Shown: positions 25,962 through 38,405 of the stretch, in pieces
Layout: every line of letters starts with the position of its first letter
Numbering within the stretch: position 1 is the first letter of the stretch
DNA from: Climacium dendroides
Taxonomy: Eukaryota; Streptophyta; Bryopsida; Hypnales; Climaciaceae
Assembly: GCA_950106755.1 (NCBI GenBank)
Contig: OX467083.1
Location: 31,739,029-31,803,028, forward strand
Direction: 5' to 3'
Length of the DNA stretch: 64,000 bases
The notes under the pieces: generated by a model
Told to the model about the DNA's origin: nothing
Seen by the model: the letters and a program-made list of their open reading frames with translations, nothing else
Database searches by the model: none
Made by a program: the position numbers and the translations under genes

Positions 25962-28900
25962 GACTCTAAATGTATTGCCAATGGGAGGCCCCATGGACTC
26001 AGGTTTTGTGGTTTTACATGCCTGTTTTTAAAATATTTCCCATTTAAATAGAATTAACCGGTAATGTGCAATTTCTTGTGCCAAAAATAAAATGACAAAG
26101 ATGGTAGACTTCATGCTGAACTAAGTGCACGAAGTGGGACTAGGAAGGTGAAATCGTAGGTTCTTCAGGATAAAAGTAAAATCTTGCCATCTATGTTGTG
26201 CCGCTTTTGGGGTATGTTTTTGACCTCTCCTAGCTAATTTGGGGTCTCTGATAGGAATTCAAAATTTACAAATTTTTTCATGTGTGAAAAAAAAAATTAA
26301 TTCCTGCATTTCCCCTCTGGATAAAATTCTTGCATTTTCATCTTGATAGTCCCACTTCATAAACTTTAGTATACGCTTCACCGAAAGGGCCAAGTTTGGC
26401 CGTCCCTTCCCAAAAGGACCAAGAAAAAGAAGAGAAAAGAAAAGAAAAGATGAGCGACAAGGGAAGGACCGAGCCAGGGGAGGTTGAACTGAACTCAGTC
26501 GCGCATCAGCGGATGAGACTGAGTAAGTGAAGTGAGGGGAAGCCTTCCGGTGGGGCACAGCAATTTGCTGTCACTGGAAAGAGATGGCGACCGATCACTA
26601 GCTTACTAAGCTTAGAAAATCAATGGAGCCCCAAACATAAGCGAACTTGCAAGAAAGAAGGGCAGCAATGCATGTCCAGGCCGCTCCCGCAACGAGGGAG
26701 ACGAAGACGACGACGACAACAAACGGCGACTTGTCAATTGGAGCCGCCCCTGCAGCAGCCCCTTTGACCAATTCCACGTCTCAAGCTTCCTCGTCGCCAT
26801 CGCCCGAGTGCAGGACAACCTTAACGCAGGGTAGTTTTTTTTTTTCTTCTTTTTATCGTCAAAATGATGGCTTGGTTGGTTGGCTGGTTGCTTGTTTGGG
26901 GAGCAGGGCGGGTGGGTTGTTTGAAGGATCCATCAGCCTGACAGGGTCTCCCCTTCCGCCATAGCGGACGACCCAGTTTGGGCCACCCCACCCTTGCTGC
27001 CATACTTAGTCCTCGCCCGGCCCCACGCATTGGGAGCATGCAAGGGGGGCTCCAGTATGGTTAAGAGCGGGCTTGCGGGACGCGAGAATTGGGTGGTGTT
27101 CGATCGCGGCTAAGGAGGGAGATTCTCGTGTCTGCGGGACTTGCCACGGTTGTCTGCATGCCGTAGAGGGCTTTCTTTGCGTTGGGATAGCGAGCTTCAC
27201 TGCGACAATGGGGCTTTAGTTAGAACGATCTTAGTGAGACCAAGCCTGGCCAAGCAGCGCTTGAATCTTGCGGAAGAATACTACTACAGTGCGGGTGGAG
27301 GATTAGTGTTGTATTCGGTGAGGGATTCGATGATTCGGACATGGCTATGAATGGGAGTGAATGGATCACGGATCGTGCTGGGAGGAAGCAATCCTGAACG
27401 TAAGTGGCTTGGATGGGCTGCTTGGACTGAGTGATTGGTTGATCGCGCTTGCTTGCTTTCTTATCAGATTGCTTGTTTGTGTGATTGTTGCGAAATCGTG
27501 ACTTGCGATTGATTGTCTCGGATGGTGAGTACGAATCTCGAGGTATTGTGTGGGGGATCGCTACAACCGCTAGAGCTTGATGTTGCTGGTTGGAGTGGTC
27601 GAACTTTGAGAGACGAGCTTGAAGGTTCTTATAGAGAATCGGAATGGGCATCGGAATGTTTCTTCGATTCCATTCTGGCTTGGCATGAATTGGATTTCAA
27701 AATCACAGGATGACCTCTCTAGAGCATCTGGCATGTGAGTTTGTGTTGCGACCCTCAATCCCCAGATAAGAGCGAATCTAGGTAGTCTGATGTGGCAGGG
27801 TTTACATCGGAGAATTTTTAAGTTCAGGCATTTGAACTAAGAACATCTACACCGTTACACGGCCAAAATGGCTCTCCAAAGCTTGGCCGGGGTCATTATC
27901 CTAGTGTCTGGGACGAGTTGGGCTGGTTCCCCACTCATGCCCGGTGTCATGACCCAGCAAAAGTTAGATTAACCAAAGCAAATGCTGAAATTAGGTTGTT
28001 GTTTGATTTGAGGGAGTTACTGCTCATTGTCTTGAGTTCCGATAAGTTCCGGAGCCACTGTTCACTATAAGAAATAGAGCACTGACAAGAGAATGCTCCC
28101 TATAGTTCACGCAGTAAGTCAAACTGAGCGGGAATACCCTGCGCCGGGCTGGGCCTTCTTGAAACAGTGAAACAGTGGCGATGCTCTAAGTTAGTCATTG
28201 TCTTGAATGCGTTTCTGCTTGCAATAGGAGTATTTTCTTTTCCGTAACCCTCTCACTGACGAAGGACTCTTTTCTGGCGCTTACTCCTTTATGGTGTTAT
28301 CTCCTTTGCGGATGACTCATCAATGTTTCTTCTGACATACTGATCACTTTCAACTTTTGGCAGTATGACTCACCAAGAAACTGGCCCCTGCAGTGTTAGG
28401 CCAAAACTGGATCTGCTGTTCTGTCACCATGATGTCGTTCCTTTTTAAAGCTGTGTGATCCCAAGTCGTAGTGGTAGCCCGTCACCTTCAGATTCTTTCC
28501 ATGCCGTCGTTAGCACGTTTGAGTCAGTCGAATTCAATTCACCATCAATTAGGTCTTCAGGCGATGGATCTGGAGTCTAGACAGTGTCCTAGAGCAACGA
28601 TCTTACCTTTGCGGATTCAGATCATTGCAACTTTTAGTTTTTTCTCTTTCTTTACTGTGGGTTGATTGTCTCTACCCTCTGTAGTTTCGATTAATATTTT
28701 CAAATCAATGTTGAATCTTCTACATTCAATGGTTCTTAACTAGTGAAAGTGATGCACCCTAATGTGTGTTTTGCGTTCTCCTTCTCCCTTCGACTTTCTG
28801 TGGATCTAGACACTAACATTTTTAAGAGCTGCTGTTTGCTTCCTTGCAGTGGAAAGGATATTTATGCAGGTCGGAGCAGCTAGTGGCTTTCTCAGGGTTG

Positions 28901-29287
28901 ATCCACTCTCTTGACTGGGCATCTGAAATGCAGTACATGTGGAATCAAACGGGGTGAGCAACTGCTTACCCCAAGCATGACAGATCAATCGAATCCGTTC
29001 GGTTTGCGTAGGAGATCAATCCACAATGTAGTGCAACACAAAGTTACTATTGGAGTGGCGCTATTGTCATCACCAAGCAAAGGCTGATCAGCGTTTCCTT
29101 CTCCTCTGACTTAGCAAAGTGATCAATGGAAATGATGAAAAATTAGGTTACGGAAGAGAGACGGAAGCATGTACAGTTGGTCTGTAGTGATCAGTGTGAC
29201 CTCAATTGATTTCAACGACCGATACCTGAAAGATAGTTTTTTAAGCATTGCTGAATCTCAAGGTAGAATAGTTAGACTGGAGACAGA
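25962..29287 (+). promoter_or_regulatory. Upstream region and possible long leader of the kinase gene
   Basis: Up to about 26250 the DNA is AT-rich. From about 26400 to 28900 it is clearly richer in G and C and holds many short ORFs on both strands, none convincing. An Ala/Thr/Ser-rich ORF opens at 26647 and meets a GT after ACGCAG near 26830, so it could be a leader exon. Around 28850-28880 a pyrimidine tract with CTTGCAG looks like a splice acceptor. The kinase ATG is preceded by an in-frame TAG, so a long spliced 5' UTR is my inference. Confidence 0.35.
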
Positions 29288-32200
29288 ATGAGTCGTGACG
29301 GAGAATGCCAAAGTAGCAAACCTCTGTCCGAAAGGCTCCTCCGCTCCATGACGACATCGAATGGGATTCTGGATTACGGGCTGCAACTGTTAGACGACTC
29401 CAAGACATTGCGCGGGATCTTGAAAAGCGAGATCTACAGCCGGCAATACTCCTTCAGCAAGTGTGTTGAAAACAGAGCAGATGGAGCAGATGTGCAAAAC
29501 TCGGGATCCATGTTGGAGAAAGTCATGGCCAGCAACGAAGACGAAGACCCGTTCGCGTTTGAAGGAGAAGACTTTGATGCGTACACGGAGGAGGCCATGG
29601 AAGACGGCCTTGAGGTTTTTGAGGACGATCAGTCGGAGACGGGGTCGTCGCCGCTGAATTCTGAGTGGGACTTGCAGCTGCTGCGACCCCCGGCGCGATT
29701 GGAAACCCTGCAAAACAAGGAGCGTGAGTGGGTGCACAAGCTGTACGCCGCCATGAACGATTGCCTGTTCTTGTGCAGTCGGTTGAAAAATGCGCAAAAC
29801 CAGGTGACTAGTGGTGAATTTTGACAACCACGATTCCTTCTTTTTGTCCATTTCCTTCAAAGATTTACAACACTTGGACCATCGTCAATGCGACCTTGTA
29901 TAATTGACCTCTACAGGAAATCAATGGTGAAGATTCTCTAACACGAAACTAACAGAGAATGTCCACCATTGATTTGCTTTAGAGGCCAACTGCAGTGGGT
30001 GCATTTGGGATGCCCTTAAACCTCCTCATTCTGACCTCCTCTAGAATGTCATTTTAGAACATCCTGCAACTTCCCACAAAATCATTGATTGCAAAATAGA
30101 GGCTCTAGCAACCATACAGTACATCAGATGCTCCCTTGACCATACAGGTGAAGTGTGTAAACACTTAAATCTATGGACACTTAGGTTTTGGCAATTAATT
30201 TTTAGCTTAACATTGAATAACTGTGCAAAATTTTAGATGACACAAGTTTCTAGATTTAGAACACAAACCTCTTCATTCTGACCTTCTCTGAATTGTCATT
30301 CTAGAACATCCTACAACTTGCCACACTATCATTGAATGCGAGGTAGAGGCTCCATTAGCTATACAGTACACTAGATGCTCCATTGTCCATACAGGTGAAC
30401 TTTGATTTGTGTGAAGTGTGTAAACACTTAATCTATGGACACTTAGGTTTTCACAATTGATTTTTAGCTTAACACTGAATAAATGTGCAAAATTTTAGAT
30501 GACACAAGTTTCTAGATTGTTGTGGGCAAAGGCTCAAAGTTCACCTGTATGGCGCATGGAATTCCTCCTTGCTGTATGGTGAATGGAGGCTCTACATTAG
30601 CTCACTCGTCACACATTCAACATATGTCGTCTAAGTGAAAATGTTGGGACTTTAGATGATAATATCAACGAGGTTTGATTGGACTCTTTTACAGAATCAT
30701 ATCGGTGTTTCTATGACATGACCTGTTTTCAAATTGCTGTTTCTTCGGCTTGTTTGATGTTCGCGTTTCCCGTTGCATTTGAGCTTTTTTGTGTTGCGGC
30801 GGGCTAAGCCTATGTGTCTATGAGGTGCTTGCAGGTGACGATCTACCACGCGCAAGTCTCCCATCTCACCAAGTGCTACTTCATGGCGGAGGAGAATTTC
30901 CAGCGTTATCAAACCAAGATCACGCGCGCAGTGGAGTCCCTCACTTGGGCTTCCGAGTCGAGCTTCGGAATTGGTTCTGCAGCTATGTCATTCTGTATTG
31001 ACTCTCTCGTGCAACTCCGTCACGTGATGCACGACGGAGAGATGCTTGTCACCCATTGCTGTCGTCCCGACTGGTGGCGCATGGCGCTCACACTCCCTTG
31101 CATCGGCCCCGACTTCCCTCGGCTCCGTTCCATGTCCCCTTTCGCATTCAACATCCGTGAGTTCGTGTGGAGCCTCAACGTGGTGGAGTTCGCGTTTCAC
31201 ATCTGGCGCAACGGCACCACCATGCACACCACATCACTTCTAAGCTTGGCTTTTAGTCACTGGGCGACTGAAGAGCGGCACATCCGCTACACGCATCTGT
31301 ATTCCTTGAAAGCCGACGAAGAGCGGGAAGTCAGTGACAAGAAGATCATGTGCTTAACCCTTCGTTACATCGTGAACGCGACTTGGTACAATCCCATTGA
31401 AGAAGAACCCGATCGGTACGTTTTCGAGGTCCTGATCTTAAAGCTTGAAGGTCCGGAGCCGTCACCTGACCTCGCGCCCGATTCCTTCTGGATCGACCAG
31501 TATCAGCTGGAGCTTCACGACACCATCGGTCAGGGAAGCTTCGGAGTGGTGTTGAAGTGCAAGTGGTTCGGGGAGCCTGTCGCGGTGAAGGTTTTAACAG
31601 GCGGTATTGATCCCGAGGTTTTGGAAAAGGAGGCCGCGAAAGTGGCCGGTGTGCAGCACCCCAACATCGTGAAGCTCATCGGATGCGCGTACAACCAGAA
31701 GCGGCGAGCGGCGATGTTCGTCATGGAAGTCGTGGGACGCGACTTACGCACTCTCATTGAGCTTCGAACCCTAAATTTTCAAGAAACCTCCCCGCCGTTC
31801 TCCCTTTTGCAGTCTGTTGACATCATGCTCCAAATCGCGGAGGCGCTTCAGTACTTGAAGGATTGCAAGCTGATGCACCGCGACGTGCGCGCGCGCAAGG
31901 TGCTGATCACGCTTTGTGAAGCCGGGGACGCGACGGCACCGTGTTGGGAGTATTTCCACGTCAAGCTTGCGGATGTGGGTCTGTCGAAGTTCAAACTGGA
32001 GATGCTGCAGGCGAGCTCTTTCCAAACAGACGCTTGTCGGTGGCGAGCTCCAGAAGTTTTCCGAGACGAGGAGATGATTAGCAAATACTCGTGGCCAGCA
32101 GATGTTTACAGCTTCGCCATGACGTGTTATGAGATTCTCACGGGTAAGGTCCCGTTCCAAGGATGGCCGCTGGCGATAGTTTACCAGAAAGTGTGTGCGG

Positions 32201-32418
32201 GAGAGCGGCCAGAGATGCCCTTGCACTGCCCTGCCTACATCGCCAAGTTTCTCACCAAGTGTTGGGCGAGCAATCCCAATGAACGACCGGAATTCTCTGA
32301 GATTTGTGAAAGGCTGAGGCACTGGAAGTGTATGTTGCTGCTGCGGAGGTCCATTGCGAGTGTCCCGCCTTCGCTTACGGCCACGGGAAACATCATCGGG
32401 GAACCTTGGGAGTCGTAA
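29288..32418 (+). CDS. DUF1221-type plant protein kinase with unusual catalytic motifs
   Basis: Two exons, 29288-29803 and 30835-32418, join in phase (CAG|GTG) to 699 residues. An in-frame TAG lies just before the ATG. Residues about 1-390 are the plant-specific N-terminal region found with kinases of the Arabidopsis At5g41730 type (WVHKLYAAMNDC, CRPDWW); residues 80-120 are acidic. The C-terminal kinase domain has GQGSFGVV (about 404), VAVK with Lys 424, HPNIV, the HRD loop at 520-522, a DFG-equivalent DVG at 552, WRAPEVF, and ADVYSFAM followed by TGKVPF. The catalytic loop reads HRDVRARKVLI, so the usual Lys is Arg and the metal-binding Asn is Lys. Weak or pseudokinase activity is possible; related plant kinases also vary here. 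A cytosolic signalling role is inferred from family only. The 1-kb intron contains a duplication and a hairpin. Confidence 0.88.
29906..29987. repeat. Hairpin in the kinase intron
   Basis: GACCTCTACAGGAAATCAAT and the downstream ATTGATTTGCTTTAGAGGCC pair, extended inward by GGTGAAGATTCTCT with AGAGAATGTCCACC, around a loop of about 14 bases. The arms are about 34 nt. It could be a tiny palindromic element or a foldback precursor. Confidence 0.6.
30019..30520. repeat. Direct duplication of about 250 bp in the kinase intron
   Basis: Two copies begin with CATTCTGACCT near 30027 and 30273 and share AACATCCT, TACAGTACA, CATACAGGTGAA and AAATTTTAGATGACACAAGT in order. The right copy has a small insertion. 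Both lie within intron 29804-30834. Confidence 0.75.
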
Positions 32419-34696
32419 CACACCAACATTTTGTGCACTCTCTCTTCTGAATGCGTCAGCTCGCGCTTGATGCATGAAATGATTCAGAAATGAAAGTCCA
32501 TCTCCATCTCCATCGCCATCTCTGGGGCTCATCGCGACGTGCGTGCTGCAAGAACAGCAACAATCTGCCTGTCCACTGGTACAGGTGCGTGATTTGTTTC
32601 TACTTCGTGACTGTATGTTTGAATCGATTGAGCTTCATCTCAATAATCCACTATCATTAGATTAGCATGAAGCTAACATCAATTTAAGGCCTTATATTGT
32701 TTGAGATTAGTTGGGTGGAGCTGAGTGGAGAAGCCCAGGATCCAATCAATCTAGAGGCGTTGCACGAGCTGTAAAGGAGATTAGATCTATCTCTTCTGAC
32801 GAAGGTTTCTGTTGTCAACTGACAGATTGGTGGAAGACACCAAGTAGCCAAAGAAATTAGTGATCATCCATTCTTCCACTGGAAACGGACCTGCAATTTA
32901 GCGCTATCCTCCTGCCGAGGTCAATTCTTCAATGCCAATGCAGGGTTTTTTAAAGAATACTCTGGAATCGTGTGTTTCTGAAATTGATATCCTCCCACAC
33001 TGAAAGCCAACTCCAAAGCATCAGCAAACGGCAAGAGGAGGATCATTCTTGTGTTTCAAGACCTTTTCAAAATCCATCGAACCATTTGAAGACGAAGAAG
33101 ACGAGAAACTCTTGTCTCTCTTGTTAAGGCTCGTGAATATTCAAAGTCTGTTCCCTTTAAATCCGTTGCACAGGACAATGCCTGAAGAGCCTTGTTTTTG
33201 AAGCAGTGGGCATTTCTCATGGATTGGAAATGGAGACTGGAGCAGTGCAAGGGAGTTCAGACAGGCTTTGCCTTAAGATGACCGTTGACGTGGTATGAGG
33301 AAATTAGTATCTCTCTTGTGTACATATTGAATTCCACTTTTCCATGTAGGCGAATGCTGACAATGGGGAAATCGGGTTCGCCACTTTACTTAGGAAGGTG
33401 ATCATGACGATTGCCTGTAGGGAAAATTTCATCGTAAATAAGGTACGCAGTCGGCATCTCACCTATTGATAGAGGCTTTCCAATGAAGTGGAAACTTGTC
33501 CTTGGTCTTATTAGAGCAAGTGAATATCACACTAGAAGAGCTGCAAGGTTGAAGAATCCTTTCTTCTCTCGGGGCTTATTTGGTATATGAAAGATGTGGA
33601 AGTGAAGAAGCAAGTGTTCTTCTCTCTGCCACTGTTACTTAATAGTCAATAAAATGGTGATTGAAAAGGAAGAACGTTTTATACTACGCTGGGTAGACGT
33701 GGTGTTACCTGATGTTGTTGTACTGTCATAACGTCGTAAACGAGTGTAGCTGAAATCGATGTTCAAATATTGCCGAGTTTGCTCCAAATTTTGCACTGAA
33801 TGTGCTGAAATTTGCAATGAGTATGCTCAAAGTGCTCAGAGCTTAAACTCATGAGATATAATGAAAGGAAGTTGACTGCATATCCTTTAACTTCGAAGTT
33901 CGTGTAGGAGTTCAACATCAACACTACCTTACATTATTCAACTATGAAGCTTGGGAATCTTTTAAGTCCAATCAATCGTTTAATCTGAACAAATAATTTA
34001 ATCTGATGTGTGGGTTACAATTAGACTATCATTGTTCCTCTGTTTGTTCCTCGTTTTGTGTGACTGCTTGGCCCGATTCTTTTCTCAAGCCTCCGTCTTG
34101 TTGGGCTTTGCTTTTACTGTAAGCTTATGTCTTCTTTGTTGGCCAACTTCTGAATGTCATTTCTTGAACACCTTGTCGGTTGAATTTTGAACATCTAACA
34201 ATGGCAAAACATTCCCCCGTCTTGGTATTGACAGCCAAACAACAGGCGTTGCTGAATAGTGTTCTGAAATTACGTGTGTGCATCTCATCCGAATTTGATT
34301 TCTAGAACAGAAAATGGTGAAAAGAGTGAAAAGATTTGCTTTTTTATCCCTTTTCTTTGGAACTTTCCTGCCGGGTAGTCCGTTGCATCGAGAGAGAGTG
34401 GGTAAAAGACATATCCAGAGAATTTGCTTTAACTTATGCATTTCTTTCTAGGCACCTTTTGCAGTCTCCTGATAATAATGTCCTCAAGGACCGGCAGCCA
34501 GGATATCAGGCATTCTAAATGTCGGCGCATTCTTATCTTCTTTACATTTGTCATTGTGCTCTGGTACTAAAGAATTCTTTCTTGTTCACAGGAAATGAGC
34601 TTCTCACTTGGGTAACAAGATTCACGTGTGACAGGCCGGAACTGACGTGAATTCACATGCAACCTGGAATTTTAATTTCAATTTTCCAACATAGTG
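32419..34696. other. 3' region of the kinase gene and intergenic DNA
   Basis: The first few hundred bases are presumably the 3' UTR. The rest has several short ORFs on both strands without recognisable content and no clear repeat. Confidence 0.4.
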
Positions 34697-34977
34697 TAAG
34701 GTAACTACACCTAAAAGCAATTCAACATGGTTCCCATTATTATTCTGAATTTTTTTTTGGGGGTCTTCTTGGCAATCAAAAGGGGATTCTAGATTCTCTT
34801 AGAATGCATTTTTTGGACACTATGTGAAGAAACTACGAATTTTCAAAGTACTGAAAATAGGATTTAGGACAATTGACCATAGACTCTCATGAATAGTAGA
34901 AGTGTATTTTAGGCAAGATTTTAGATTGTAGAGTTTTTAGGAAGTAGTCAAAATTAGGTGTATGGTAGAAGTACCTA
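34697..34977. mobile_element. Small TIR element (family with AAGGTA/ACACCTAA ends)
   Basis: The left end TAAGGTAACTACACCTAAAA and right end AAATTAGGTGTATGG...TACCTA are inverted repeats. The interior matches the element at 25664-25961 in reverse orientation. About 280 bp, non-coding. Confidence 0.6.
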
Positions 34978-35389
34978 TTTCAGACAATCCTTTGTTATAG
35001 CTTTTTAGGCTAACCTATTGTGGACAATAGTTGGATGTAGTGTTCATGGGAAAAGATTCTTTGTTTGTACCTTCTTGTCCACTCATCTCTCTTCCCTCCT
35101 TGCATAGGGAGAAGTACCATAGCTAACTAGAATAGGTAAGTCTATGAAACCGGAATGAGTCCAACTGAAAAACCCACATTTATATTGAATAAAATATTCA
35201 TTTTTGGAAGAAAAAAAATCTTTAATTTTGCATTCTTTTTCATCCTTATGTTTGCACACATTGAATTCAATTTCTTAACAAATTTTCCATCTTGCACAGG
35301 CTAAAATGCTTAAGTTATTAGGAATAAGTACTTCTACTACAATTACTTTACCTTGTCATCTTCATTGGAGCATTGATGAAGCTAATTAC
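34978..35389. other. AT-rich intergenic DNA
   Basis: Nothing recognisable: no gene, no bounded repeat. Confidence 0.5.
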
Positions 35390-37160
35390 ATCTAAAAATT
35401 CCCAAGAGTTCCCTCAAGGAGCTCTTAAAGGTTTGAGCAAGTATCTATGATCTCAATTTTAGGCAAGATTGTTTGAACCTTTTTAGCAAGATAGGAAAAT
35501 TGATTAGCTTTATAGGAATATAATTTTTATTTCAATCAATGCCCAAGATTAAAAGTTATACTACAATAAGCCAAAAATAGATGAGGGCAAGCCAAAAAAA
35601 CAAAAAATAATTGAAATAATTTTTTCAAATTTTATTTCTTGTATATTATATTTTTGTCAATGTAGGTAGATTTAATTCGTTCTATTTGTATGAGTGATGT
35701 GAAAGTTATGAAGCTTATTGTTTGCGTTTGGAAATCATAGCAAACTTTTGAGAAAATAATGTATTGAATCCGTTTATAAACTCAATTTTAACAATTTAAC
35801 CAAAAAAAAAATTTAGTGTGGATTAGTTTGTTTTTTTGAAAAATCACACCATTGGAATTAGTGTATTCCCATTCCATCTTAGAGCTATAAATATTGATAA
35901 TTTAGTTCTTCCTTCTAGTATCTTGTACCTATTTCAACTTAATAGACTTCTAAAGAATGAAATTCAAAGGGGAGGGGGGGGGACGAGGGGATTTTTTTTC
36001 CAAACTCTTGACTCAATTCTTCAGCATAAAATTTTTTAAACTTGCCATATCATACTACTAAAATCATAAGTCCCTCTGTAATATTACAAATGCTACCTTT
36101 AATATTAGAGGCTCGTGCTTGCTATGCTATGTATTCATTGTATCACATATTAATAAAATTTGATATATTTGAATAGAATGCATGATAATGATTTCGATAA
36201 GTTTTTAAAATAATTATTTTAATTATTTTGTAAAAATATTTTTCAATCATGCGTACATAGAAATCATATTTTCACACAATGTGATTTTACTGAAATAGAG
36301 TAGCAATTCACAATCACCTTTGCAATATCACTTTTTACAAAGGGTGATATTATAAAAATAATATAGTTGTTGCAATTGAGGTGATATTAAAGAGGATCAA
36401 TATGGTGATATTATAAAGGTAGCAATTCCATTGCTTTTCTTGGCTTTATACTTCTTTTGCATTTCTATGATTTTGTGCTTTTGTGAGCTTTGAGCTTCTA
36501 ATTTCAATTTTCTATTGCTACTACCAAATGATTTGAGAAATTTATTAGATTGAACCGATTTTGGATTTCACAACAACTAAATTGTTCACAAAGCTTTTGA
36601 GATTTACAAGTTTTCCCTTTAAATTCATCTATTTGGGTTGCCATTGTTTGTAACAATTGAGTCAGATTTCTAATGCATTCTAATGTATGTGTATCTTTTA
36701 CCATATTCACCATTGCATGTATTTCATTCATCGTTTATTAAATTTTTATTTTTTATTTTAGTATATGCTTATTTATTAAAAAAAATTATATGAAGATTTT
36801 AGTAATTTTTATTTGAAGATTTATTGAAATTCTTGCTCTACATTCTATCTAATACATACAAATTCTTATGAAATTCTAATGATAAATGCGTAGCTTAGCA
36901 AGCGCCAACTGCTAGTGTATTACAAAAAACTAAGTTTAGTGGATTCAAAGCCTTATAATCTAGTCAAGCTAGGAGCAAAATACTTGTTTTTTTTACTTTA
37001 ATCACTTATATCTTGTGATTGATATTGTCAAAGTTTCTAAAATTTCACCCAAACATTATTAAACTAATATAGTGCAAGATCCTATATTTGGATATACAAA
37101 AAAACAGATTTTTGAAATTTTTTGACAAAAAATTGGCCTTGGGACTTTAGGGATCAAAAC
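35390..37160. mobile_element. TTAACCCC-family element, copy B, split by a nested insertion
   Basis: The right end (CCTTGGGACTTTAGG) and the interior (ATTTCAATCAATGCCC, GTGAAAGTTATGAAGCTT) match copies A, C and D; the left terminus is eroded. Relative to copies A and C the alignment stops near 36055 and resumes near 36922, so about 870 bp were inserted. The insert contains GCTACCTTTAATATTA-like blocks in both orientations (near 36090 and 36400) and a 75-codon minus-strand ORF (36504-36731) that I do not recognise. Confidence 0.5.
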
Positions 37161-37649
37161 TTTGTTGCAAACCAATTTCAATTATTCAAAATTGGAGAAT
37201 GTTTTCCAAAACATTTCAATTTCTTTTTTCCAAAATCATCATTCAACAAGAATTTACCATCAATGGGCCTAGTTGTGTACTCTCTTTCAATTGCTACCCA
37301 CCCAAAGAAAATATTAAATAAACTAACCTAAATCCATTCTCTACCCTTTAAGAAATTGTCTCCCTTTCGCTACCAAGAGTTGTAATTCATTAATTTGTAT
37401 ATATTAGCTTTTTGGAGAAAAATCAAATGAAAAAATTATTATCTTAAATTTTTTCTTAAATTTTTTTATGAATATTTGAGGTGAAAGGATAGGAAGAACC
37501 TATTAGTTTCTCAAGACTTGTTTAAAACTATTTTTCAAAAAGAATGCAAGGAATGAGAGTCCATCAATATCTCAAAATGTGAATGCACTTCATTTTAATT
37601 AGATTATGAATGGATTGGGAATGGGTTCAAAAATAGGGTGTGAGATTGG
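37161..37649. other. AT-rich intergenic DNA
   Basis: No gene or bounded repeat seen. Confidence 0.5.
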
Positions 37650-37720
37650 ACAGATCTCTATCAGATTTTGACCGGATCAACGCGACCAAAACAACAGAAA
37701 AACGAAATTTTCTAGTAGTG
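37650..37720. mobile_element. Terminal fragment of a CACTA transposon
   Basis: Read in reverse complement from 37720 it begins CACTACTAGAAAATTTCG and continues TGTTGTTTTGGTCGC and GGTCAAAATCTG. These match the left terminal region of the CACTA element that begins at 58362. The opposite end was not found, so this is a truncated end or part of a larger undetected element. Confidence 0.5.
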
Positions 37721-38405
37721 GAAAGGAATTAAGAATAGTCCTAGTTATGTTATAAAAAAAATCCTTGAATGCAAAGATGACGTGTTAAAATTCTAATTAG
37801 TTCTATCATTTGGATTGAGTATTTTGGTAGACTTGGTACTAGTATTGTACTTGTCCACAATATTGACTAAGGTAAAAACACCAAAATCCTTCAAAATAAG
37901 CAATTCATCATAGTTAAAGACATCTTTTTCAAAGAAAAAACATTTTCATAGAATTAACAATTGAAAATTATAAATTAACAACTGAAAATTATTAATTAAA
38001 ATAATATTAATTTTTGGATAAGACATGTAATTATTATGAGTTTTCAAATTGGAAGCTCTCTAAACTGCTAAGAACCTTACAAACTCTTTTCATAAAATCA
38101 AAATCTAGAAAATCAACAATCAACCAATTTAATTGCAATTTTGGAGAGACTTTCAAAAGAAGTCTAATTGTCTCAAATGGATCCACGACTGGTTTTGGAT
38201 GTTTTCATCTTATGTGCGGAATTCAAAGTTTCATTTGAAAGAAATAAAAGTTCCAAAACTTGAAGTTCAAAGACTTTTGTCCAAGGTACATCTATTGAGT
38301 AACTATCTAGAATTGACTTTTACAAGAGAAACATTTGTCTCATCACATTAACCTAAAAATATTTCTACTTCAAAATGTTCCATATCAAGGTTGTAGCATT
38401 TAACC
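37721..38405. other. AT-rich intergenic DNA
   Basis: Two short plus-strand ORFs near 38014-38351 have no recognisable content. No repeat boundaries seen. Confidence 0.5.

Noticed and set aside
27220..27651. 143-codon minus-strand ORF in the GC-rich leader region
   Set aside because: Low-complexity composition with no recognisable domain or splice context; common by chance in GC-richer DNA.
31771..32532. 253-codon minus-strand ORF over the kinase domain
   Set aside because: Antisense shadow of a GC-rich, clearly conserved kinase exon; its own translation shows no family features.
36504..36731. 75-codon minus-strand ORF inside the nested insertion
   Set aside because: Plausible composition but no family recognised; insufficient to call a gene.
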